Assembly: GCA_023428755.1 (NCBI GenBank)
Contig: JAEYWX010000014.1
Span: 1 to 64,000 of the forward strand
Length of the DNA: 64,000 nt
Origin: Bacteroidota bacterium
Lineage (GTDB): Bacteria > Bacteroidota > Bacteroidia > Chitinophagales > Chitinophagaceae
Direction: 5' to 3'
Each line of letters opens with the position of its first letter. Position 1 is the first letter of the stretch. Under the pieces are notes generated by a model. The model was not told the DNA's origin. It did not search any database and saw nothing but the letters and a program-made list of their open reading frames with translations. This document shows positions 16,850-23,174 of the stretch, one piece after another. The position numbers and the translations under genes are program-made.

Positions 16850-18616
16850 TTAACTGTATAATAGCTTCATCCTTTCGGCATTTGTTGTAACAGAATTGCT
16901 ATTTACCCGGCCGGTAGATTTGCTGTTACCGCTGCCGGTTGCCTGGGATTTATTCCCGGTAAGCTGGCGTTTGTATTCAGTGGCCTCAGCATCAGCCGGA
17001 TCAATTGCTAAAATTTTGTCGCAGAACTCAATGGCCACTTTGTAATCTTTCTTTACAAAAATGTTATATCCAATGAAATATTTGTAAGCGAGTTTCACCT
17101 GTGGGCGGAAGGAAACAGAATCTTTGCTGGCAGATGCAACTTGCACAAACTTCTCAAAGTGTGGGTTTGCCATACCATTTACCATGCTGGTATCAATGCT
17201 CCAGTTACAACGGGCACGCCAGTAATAACCATAAGCCTGGTCAGGATACTGTTCAGTGTAAACTGCAAAAATGCTGTCAGCCTTACGGTAATAAGCGAAA
17301 TCACCATCAGAACCTGCATCAAAATAGGTGCGGCCCAGATTATACAGATCTACGTTGCTTGGACTTTTCTTTGCATGATACTGCTTCTCTAACCAATAAG
17401 CTGTTGCTTGTTTATCGCCTTGCTTTTTTGCAAAGTCAACAGCTTTTTGCAGGTAAGAAGCTTTGTTATCCTGTGAGGTATCAGCGTTCATGGCCTTTTC
17501 GTAATAAGTATACGCCTGCGCCTGACTTCCGGGTGTACCCGCCAGCACGTCGCCGACCAACTCATAATCTTTGGGAACAATTTCTTCAGGTTTTTCTTTC
17601 TGGAAAAACACATCTATGCTTTTTTTAGCATTTGCAAATTGAGCAACTGCTGTAGCGGTATCTTTTTCTTTCAGTGCTTTTTCTGCCAGCGATTTGTAAC
17701 TGTAAGCTTTAAGACGGTAAATACGTGGCTTAATCACGTCGGCACCAACTTTATTAATCAAGGCATCACTTTGTGCAATGGCTTCAGTAAACTGGCCGGA
17801 TGCGTATTTCAGATCGATACGGTAGTAATCGTTTTGTGGATCGCTATCGATGGCTGCAATATATTTATTGAGATATTCTTCTGCTTTAGCAACATCTCTA
17901 AAATACCAGTAAGCATATAATGAATAATGTGCAGGACCATAATTGGGATCCATTGCCACAGCTTCTTCAAAAGCAGGCAGGAAATATTCCTTATTCTTCT
18001 GGCTCTCGTAGATCAACCCTTCCTTGTGCTTGGCAGCAGCAAGTTTAGGATCAAGAGTCAATGCATTTTTAAACGCAAGCACTGCATTTCCACCATCAAC
18101 AAGTTTACGGTATGCATCACCAATGGTTATAAAAACCGATGCATCGTTGAATTTTTTAACGGTAGTAGCTTTTTGCAATTGTGCGATACCATAGTTCGCA
18201 TCACCTGCTTTTGTGTAAGCATTGGCACGGCCAACTGCATGCAACACATCAATATCTTTTGACTTGCTTTCGTTGATGGCCATATCAAAATGGTTGCGGG
18301 CATCGGTTGTTTTGTTTTCCAATAACTCAACATGACCCATACCGGCCAATAAAATAGGAGAAGTAGACTTGATCTGCAATGCAGCCTGCAACACTTCTTT
18401 TGCTTTGGCTACATTTTCCAGCCCAATGTAGGCCTGACTTAACCAATAGGAAGCATCCTCATTTTTAGGATTTTCAGTTACTAATTTCTCAAACACATCT
18501 TTTGCGCTGTTGTAACGCTCGTAGTACATGAATTTTTTTCCTTCATCCAACGACTGCGCAAACAAAAGCTGCACAAAAAACATTGCCACAAATGCTAAAC
18601 TGAGTGATCGTTTCAT
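16850..18616 (-). CDS. Exported tetratricopeptide-repeat protein
   Basis: 588 aa. It has a signal peptide (MKRSLSLAFVAMFFVQLLFA, cleavage before QSLDEG) and then about ten TPR units across residues 20-545, for example NPKNEDASYWLSQAYIGLEN and DPNYGPAHYSLYAYWYF. The C-terminal 40 residues are Ser/Thr/Asn-rich and low in complexity. It is likely a periplasmic scaffold. It is the last gene of a four-gene minus-strand run with a PstS-like lipoprotein, a small membrane protein and a TonB-like protein, which suggests a TonB-linked envelope role. That role is inferred from context; the partner proteins are unknown. Confidence 0.85.
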   Translation of the reverse strand: MKRSLSLAFVAMFFVQLLFAQSLDEGKKFMYYERYNSAKDVFEKLVTENPKNEDASYWLSQAYIGLENVAKAKEVLQAALQIKSTSPILLAGMGHVELLENKTTDARNHFDMAINESKSKDIDVLHAVGRANAYTKAGDANYGIAQLQKATTVKKFNDASVFITIGDAYRKLVDGGNAVLAFKNALTLDPKLAAAKHKEGLIYESQKNKEYFLPAFEEAVAMDPNYGPAHYSLYAYWYFRDVAKAEEYLNKYIAAIDSDPQNDYYRIDLKYASGQFTEAIAQSDALINKVGADVIKPRIYRLKAYSYKSLAEKALKEKDTATAVAQFANAKKSIDVFFQKEKPEEIVPKDYELVGDVLAGTPGSQAQAYTYYEKAMNADTSQDNKASYLQKAVDFAKKQGDKQATAYWLEKQYHAKKSPSNVDLYNLGRTYFDAGSDGDFAYYRKADSIFAVYTEQYPDQAYGYYWRARCNWSIDTSMVNGMANPHFEKFVQVASASKDSVSFRPQVKLAYKYFIGYNIFVKKDYKVAIEFCDKILAIDPADAEATEYKRQLTGNKSQATGSGNSKSTGRVNSNSVTTNAERMKLLYS

Positions 18617-18675
18617 TTTTTCTTTGTTCTTTGGTTTAAGTAATTCGATTGTCAGGGACGGTAAAAATATTAAAA

Positions 18676-19611
18676 TTATTCTTTTACAGGTGGTACTAAT
18701 TTCAGCTGGGTTTCCCGCAGCATAAAGATCCTTCTGCCCGGTACCAGGTACCCTCTTCTAAAAATCAGTTGCCCTCTGTCGCTATTCATAAAATTCACAA
18801 ATGCTTTTCCCAACCCCTGGTGATTTTCTTTTAAGACGTAATAAATCTCCCGGCTGTAAGGGTAACGCTTTGTTAAAATATCTTCTTGCCAAGGCTTGGT
18901 GTAGGTGCCCGATTCCTCACAACTATCACAGGGCAACCAGGCGATCCGCACCTTTTTCAACTGCTCCAACTGCTGTACATCTTCCGGGTTTCCGATCCAG
19001 CTTACACCTACAAATCCCACATATCCCGGATTTTGAGCAATATAATCCACCACTTCTTTGCTGGTTCGGGCCGCTGTAATCACCGATGTGTTCAGCATTT
19101 TCCCTTTCAGAATACTATCGATGGCAAAACGTACCGTACTGGTTGCATTTACACCATCAAAAACCGGTTTATAGGGCAATTTTCCTGTACCAAGCAACAT
19201 TTGAACCACTTGTTCTTTGGTGAAAACAGAATCAGGGGCATTTCGGTTCACTACCAAAGCAACTGCATCCCTGGCCAGCAATTCGCTTCTGGGATATAAA
19301 CCTAAGGAATCAGCATAAAAACGGGCTTCATCCTGTGTTACCTTTTTCGTAACAATGACCATGCGGATACTGTCGTTCATTACATCCTTCCAGCATTCTG
19401 CTTCCGGCTTGTAATGGGCGATGATTTTTGTATTGGGGTAAGAAGCTTCAAAAACAAGTATTTGCTCCTCAATGATGGGTTTGAACGATTCATCCACACT
19501 TATATGAATAGTCCCATTGGTTGCCGTGTCGGTTGGTTGACGCTTTTGATCCTTGCAGGAAAAAAAGCAAAAAGAAAAGACCACACACAAATTCAAACAC
19601 CACTTTATCAT
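18676..19611 (-). CDS. PstS-like substrate-binding lipoprotein
   Basis: 311 aa. The N-terminus MIKWCLNLCVVFSFCFFSC followed by KDQKRQ is a lipoprotein-type signal with a likely lipidated Cys near residue 19. The mature part resembles the PstS-like periplasmic-binding fold: TIHISVDESFKPIIEEQILV, an NRNAPDSVFTKEQ segment after ALVV, and GYVGFVGVSWIGNPEDVQQL. No pstC, pstA or pstB genes are nearby, so it is probably not a phosphate importer component here. It follows the 79-aa gene after 3 nt and lies in a TonB operon, an arrangement I associate with Bacteroidota Exb/TonB clusters. Confidence 0.8.
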   Translation of the reverse strand: MIKWCLNLCVVFSFCFFSCKDQKRQPTDTATNGTIHISVDESFKPIIEEQILVFEASYPNTKIIAHYKPEAECWKDVMNDSIRMVIVTKKVTQDEARFYADSLGLYPRSELLARDAVALVVNRNAPDSVFTKEQVVQMLLGTGKLPYKPVFDGVNATSTVRFAIDSILKGKMLNTSVITAARTSKEVVDYIAQNPGYVGFVGVSWIGNPEDVQQLEQLKKVRIAWLPCDSCEESGTYTKPWQEDILTKRYPYSREIYYVLKENHQGLGKAFVNFMNSDRGQLIFRRGYLVPGRRIFMLRETQLKLVPPVKE

Positions 19612-19614
19612 ATG

Positions 19615-19854
19615 TTACGAAGGATTATTGTAAGTTTTAATGCCCCGGAATATCCGGAAGGCACCATAAATGAAAGCTGCGATCCCAAAAATTACAATTG
19701 TTTCGGGCGGCGGAAAGCTGATTTCCAGACCAATATATTTCGACAGAGCCAACGCCCCCCCCATAAGTACATAAATAATACCCATTACAATATCGAATAC
19801 CGCTCTAACATTAACGGGCTTATTTTTTTTCCTGAAATCTTCCTGTATTGACAT
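19615..19854 (-). CDS. Small two-helix inner-membrane protein
   Basis: 79 aa with two predicted transmembrane helices: VFDIVMGIIYVLMGGALALS (about 19-38) and PETIVIFGIAAFIYGAFRIF (about 50-69). The N-terminus is charged (MSIQEDFRKKNKPVN). It is unrecognised. It lies 36 nt after the TonB-like gene and 3 nt before the PstS-like gene, so it is almost certainly co-transcribed with them. It might act with the TonB-like protein in place of ExbB/ExbD, which are absent, but that is only a positional guess. Confidence 0.75.
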   Translation of the reverse strand: MSIQEDFRKKNKPVNVRAVFDIVMGIIYVLMGGALALSKYIGLEISFPPPETIVIFGIAAFIYGAFRIFRGIKTYNNPS

Positions 19855-19890
19855 GCACCTATTTTAGGGAGCGGGCAAGTTAATTAATTT

Positions 19891-20709
19891 TTACTCTTCC
19901 GGTGCGGTAAAGGTTACCGGTTGTGTAAAATAGGATGCCACCTGTTTTCCCCTTTGTTTGCCGGGTTTCCATTTGGGCATCCGGCCGATTACACGCAACA
20001 CTTCTTTGTCGAACTGAGTTCCGGCACTTTGTGTAATTACCGCATCTGTCACCTCACCATTCGTGTTCACTACAAATTTTACCCGCACAGTTTTTCGGTC
20101 GCCTGCTTCCAGGTCATCGGGCACACGGAGCATCCGCTGCAGGTAACGAATCCACGCCTCAATGCCACCCGGGAATTCCGGTTTCTCTTCTGGGTACTCA
20201 ACAATCGCTGGTTCTTCGGGCGTAGGTGTTTGCGGAGGTTCGGGTGTAATAATTGTTTCAGGCCCCTGTGCTGCCTGGATGTATTGCTCACCACCTTGTG
20301 TACCAGGGTTATTTTCAGGACCGGGATTGTAAAAAGCTGTATCTGTCCGGTCCGGCACTTCGGTTTCAACCAACTCATCATCTACTATTGTGGGTACGAA
20401 ATCTGGCTTTGTGGGTGGTTGCTCGGCTACGGTACGTTGTGGTGGTTGTTCTTTCGGTTTTTCCGGTTCTTTATAATCGGCAAGTTTTACAACAATCGTA
20501 TCGGTTAATGCTGGCGTGTACGATGTATTCTTTTTTGGTTTACTCATTACGTAGAGCGATGCAATAGTTATCAACAACAGCATCATTAACAATGCTTTTT
20601 TCAAATGTGACGGATAAGCTTTCCGAATCGAATAAGCACCGTATGCTTTGTTTCTGTTTTCAAATAAAATATCCAGCAGATCGGAGGTGAGAATTTGTTC
20701 GCTTTTCAT
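19891..20709 (-). CDS. TonB-like energy transducer
   Basis: 272 aa from ATG 20709 (MKSEQILTSDLLDILFENRN). The cytoplasmic N-terminus has the Bacteroidota signature FENRNKAYGAYSIRKAYPSH. One transmembrane helix (LLMMLLLITIASLYVM) comes next, then a long Pro/Glu/Thr-rich periplasmic linker (about 70-190). The C-terminal TonB domain follows, with KTVRVKFVVNTNGEVTDAVI and MPKWKPGKQRGKQVASYF. It transfers proton-motive force to outer-membrane receptors. ExbB/ExbD genes are not in the window. It heads the four-gene run ending with the TPR protein; the 310-bp region upstream shows no clear -7 box for it. Confidence 0.92.
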   Translation of the reverse strand: MKSEQILTSDLLDILFENRNKAYGAYSIRKAYPSHLKKALLMMLLLITIASLYVMSKPKKNTSYTPALTDTIVVKLADYKEPEKPKEQPPQRTVAEQPPTKPDFVPTIVDDELVETEVPDRTDTAFYNPGPENNPGTQGGEQYIQAAQGPETIITPEPPQTPTPEEPAIVEYPEEKPEFPGGIEAWIRYLQRMLRVPDDLEAGDRKTVRVKFVVNTNGEVTDAVITQSAGTQFDKEVLRVIGRMPKWKPGKQRGKQVASYFTQPVTFTAPEE

Positions 20710-21019
20710 GTGACAACGTTTTGGTGATGTGAAATAATTAATACATCTGTTTGCATATGACAGAGCATACATTCAAACAAATCTTCATTACACAATCGCC
20801 GGCCGGCTGCTGATGAAATGATAACGCTATTTAGATGCTTCATGAGCATAAATCCATAAGGAGAAACACAATGACTGATGTTTGATGTCGGATTTCTGAT
20901 GAATAATTCTGACAATAAAGTTCCCTTCTGTCCCTTTGCTTGTTTCGATTTTGTTTTGGGATTTTCTTCCTTGCTTCTTGTTTCTTGTGCCTTTTACCTT
21001 ACACCTTATCTTTGCGGCC
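20710..21019. other. Intergenic region between the divergent tonB-like and phosphatase genes
   Basis: 310 bp without a convincing gene. It holds a word-type stretch TGATGTTTGATGTCGGATTT (from about 20876) related to the repeat in the nuoE-nuoD gap. A pyrimidine-rich word stretch (about 20965-21006: TTGCTTCTTGTTTCTTGTGC, then CTTTTACCTTACACCT) runs directly into the phosphatase -7 box. A GCCGGCCGGC palindrome near 20800 has no obvious role. Confidence 0.5.
21007..21014 (+). promoter_or_regulatory. -7 box (TATCTTTG) of the phosphatase gene, near-leaderless
   Basis: TATCTTTG matches TAnnTTTG exactly and ends only 5 nt before the ATG at 21020. A TTG at 20985-20987 lies ~19 nt upstream, close to the expected -33 spacing. 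The transcript would begin at or very near the start codon. Confidence 0.75.
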
Positions 21020-21502
21020 ATGCGCATTTTAATGGTTTGTTTGGGAAATATTTGCAGAAGCCCGTTGGCAGAAGGTATTCTGCAACACAAAGCATGGAAA
21101 GCAGGTTTGCAATGGACAGTGGAAAGTGCCGGTACAGGCGCATGGCATACTGGCGAACCACCCCATCATTTAAGTATGAAAGTGGCAAAACTTAACGGAG
21201 TGGATATCAGTAACCAGCGGGCACGGCAATTTGTGAAAGATGATTTCCTCAATTTCGATTTCATTTATGTAATGGACAGCAGCAACTATATTGATGTAAA
21301 ACAAATGAGTGGCAAATTGTGGAATGAAACAAAGATTGATCTGCTGCTGAATGAATTACACCCGGGTGAAAACAGGGCTGTTCCCGATCCCTGGTATGGA
21401 AAAGAAGATGGCTACCACAACGTGTATGAGATGATCGACAAAGCATGTGATAAGATAATACAGAAGTACGAGGTAAGAAGTAAGAAGATGTCGGATAGGT
21501 GA
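21020..21502 (+). CDS. Low-molecular-weight protein tyrosine phosphatase
   Basis: 160 aa from ATG 21020 (MRILMVCLGNICRSPLAEGI); upstream in-frame Met codons would place a hydrophobic extension before the P-loop and precede the promoter. The active-site loop CLGNICRS (C7-x5-R13) starts near the N-terminus as in the family, and the general-acid loop VPDPWYG is present (about residue 125). It dephosphorylates phosphotyrosine or arginine residues in the cytoplasm. The last ~10 residues (EVRSKKMSDR) are encoded by a GTACGAGGTAAGAAGT-type word repeat, suggesting a repeat-derived C-terminal end. Confidence 0.93.
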   Translation: MRILMVCLGNICRSPLAEGILQHKAWKAGLQWTVESAGTGAWHTGEPPHHLSMKVAKLNGVDISNQRARQFVKDDFLNFDFIYVMDSSNYIDVKQMSGKLWNETKIDLLLNELHPGENRAVPDPWYGKEDGYHNVYEMIDKACDKIIQKYEVRSKKMSDR

Positions 21503-21563
21503 TTTCTGATGTATGATTTATAAGACAACCACAAACTATAAACAAAGAACTATAAACTGAACA

Positions 21564-22925
21564 ATGGCAAAGGTGAATGTATCATTACCGCAGGGCACAA
21601 GAGATTTTGGAGCAGATGTTGTTCGCAAGCGTACTTATATTTTCAATACCATCAAATCAGTGTTTGAATTATACGGGTTTGAACCGTTGGAAACGCCTGC
21701 CATGGAAAACCTTGATACATTGATGGGCAAGTATGGTGAAGAAGGAGATAAACTGATTTTTAAGATACTCAATAACGGGTTAGATAATCCTGCCAAACAG
21801 GAAACAGTAAAAACAGAATTTGAAAAAGTACTGGCAGGAAAAAATACAAGTGTTATTACTGAACGTGCATTGAAATATGACCTTACGATTCCGTTTGCCC
21901 GTTATGTGGCCATGAACCACCATCAACTAACGATGCCGTTCAAACGCTACCAGGTGCAGCCTGTATGGCGGGCCGATCGTCCGCAGAAAGGACGTTACCG
22001 TGAGTTTTATCAATGCGATGCCGATGTTGTGGGCAGCAAATCACTGCTCAACGAAGTAGAGCTGACCAATATCTATGCAACCGTTTTTCAAAAGCTGGGG
22101 GTGGATGTAACCATCAAGATCAACAGCCGAAAAATATTGGCTGCCTTAGCGGAAGTGTGTGGCGGAAGTGAAAAGATGGTTGACATAACTGTTGCCATTG
22201 ACAAGTTAGACAAGATCGGTTTGGAGAAAGTAAAAGAAGAATTAACGCAGCGTGGTTTAACTGCTGATCAGATATCCATCATCGAAAAATATTTGCTCAT
22301 TACCGGCAGCAATGAAGAAAAGCTGCAACAAATAAAATCATTACTCGGGGAAACAGAAACCGGCAAAGCAGGTATTGAAGAACTGGAAACGGTCAATCGG
22401 CAATCTTCAATTGGCAATCTGCAATTCGACTTTACACTTGCCCGTGGTTTAAATTATTACACCGGCATCATCTTCGAAGTAAAAGCCAATAATGTACAGA
22501 TGGGAAGTATCGGTGGTGGTGGCCGTTATGATGATTTAACGGGTTTGTTTGGTGTGCCCAACATTCCCGGCGTTGGTATTTCGTTTGGTGTAGATCGTAT
22601 TTATGATGTAATGGAAGAGTTGAAGCTTTTCCCCGCAGGTGTACACACAGGTACAAGAGTGTTATTCTTCAATTTAGGCGATGCTGAGAGCAAAAAAGCA
22701 TTTGAGCTGATGCAGCAACTCCGCAGCAACGGCATTGCCTGTGAACTGTATCACGAAAACAGCAAATTTGATAAGCAGTTCAAGTATGCAGAGAAGAAAC
22801 AAATTCCATTTATAGTGATCATTGGTACCAAAGAACTGGAGAGCAGCACTTGTAATGTAAAGGAACTGGCAAGCGGTGTGCAGGAAACGATCAGCTTTGA
22901 AGAATTGCTGCAGAAATTTTCCTGA
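21564..22925 (+). CDS. hisS: Histidyl-tRNA synthetase
   Basis: 453 aa class II aminoacyl-tRNA synthetase. Visible signatures are RALKYDLTIPFARYVAMN, motif 2 PVWRADRPQKGRYREFYQCD, the HisA motif LARGLNYYTG and motif 3 GGGRYDDLTGLFG, then the anticodon-binding C-terminal domain. It charges tRNA-His. An oddity is residues ~277-287 (VNRQSSIGNLQF), encoded by two tandem 14-bp words TCAATYGGCAATCT (22393-22420). They resemble the intergenic word repeats of this genome and sit in the variable stretch just before the HisA motif. The gene lies 61 nt after the phosphatase and 94 nt before tRNA-Ser. Confidence 0.97.
   Translation: MAKVNVSLPQGTRDFGADVVRKRTYIFNTIKSVFELYGFEPLETPAMENLDTLMGKYGEEGDKLIFKILNNGLDNPAKQETVKTEFEKVLAGKNTSVITERALKYDLTIPFARYVAMNHHQLTMPFKRYQVQPVWRADRPQKGRYREFYQCDADVVGSKSLLNEVELTNIYATVFQKLGVDVTIKINSRKILAALAEVCGGSEKMVDITVAIDKLDKIGLEKVKEELTQRGLTADQISIIEKYLLITGSNEEKLQQIKSLLGETETGKAGIEELETVNRQSSIGNLQFDFTLARGLNYYTGIIFEVKANNVQMGSIGGGGRYDDLTGLFGVPNIPGVGISFGVDRIYDVMEELKLFPAGVHTGTRVLFFNLGDAESKKAFELMQQLRSNGIACELYHENSKFDKQFKYAEKKQIPFIVIIGTKELESSTCNVKELASGVQETISFEELLQKFS
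22393..22420 (+). repeat. In-frame 14-bp tandem word repeat within hisS
   Basis: TCAATCGGCAATCT (22393-22406) and TCAATTGGCAATCT (22407-22420) are direct repeats with one difference, followed by GCAATT. The reverse complement (AGATTGCCAATTGA) has the style of the intergenic palindromic words such as CTGCAATCC in the nuoE-nuoD gap. Confidence 0.7.
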
Positions 22926-22991
22926 AAAGCCGTTTGTAAATCCATAAAACAAATCATTTTTCTTTTTTTGGGTTGTATGGGTGCGAATCTT

Positions 22992-22999
22992 TATTTTTG
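22992..22999 (+). promoter_or_regulatory. -7 box (TATTTTTG) of tRNA-Ser
   Basis: TATTTTTG matches TAnnTTTG, 20 nt before the tRNA 5' end. A TTTG at 22967-22970 is about 21 nt upstream, in the -33 range. Confidence 0.6.
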
Positions 23000-23019
23000 C
23001 CACCCTTAAAATTTCAGTC

Positions 23020-23108
23020 GGTGAGGTGGATGAGTGGCTGAAATCAGTAGTTTGCTAAACTGCCGTACGGGTAACTCTGTACCGCGGGTTCGAATCCCGC
23101 CCTCACCG
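23020..23108 (+). tRNA. tRNA-Ser (anticodon GCT)
   Basis: The acceptor stem GGTGAGG (23020-23026) pairs with CCTCACC (23101-23107) and the discriminator is G. The anticodon stem GTAGT/ACTGC encloses the loop TTGCTAA with anticodon GCT. A long variable arm (CGTACGGGTAACTCTGTACC) marks a class II tRNA, and the T arm is GCGGG-TTCGAAT-CCCGC. The 3' CCA is not encoded (the next bases are CA). It decodes AGC/AGU. Confidence 0.95.
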
Positions 23109-23109
23109 C

Positions 23110-23136
23110 AAAAGCCCCCGATTCTCGGGGGCTTTT
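23110..23136 (+). terminator. Terminator of tRNA-Ser
   Basis: AAAAGCCCCCGA pairs with TCGGGGGCTTTT around a short TTC loop, directly after the tRNA. It could also serve the convergent minus-strand gene ending at 23175. Confidence 0.9.
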
Positions 23137-23174
23137 GTATTTCAGACTTGTTGCTCATCTATCATGCAAATGTT

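Noticed and set aside
18676..19611. Phosphate ABC import operon
   Set aside because: No PstC, PstA, PstB or PhoU genes accompany the PstS-like lipoprotein; neighbours are TonB-like and TPR genes.
20796..20812. GCCGGCCGGC palindrome upstream of tonB as an operator
   Set aside because: A single short GC palindrome with no regulator gene or second copy; cannot be supported.
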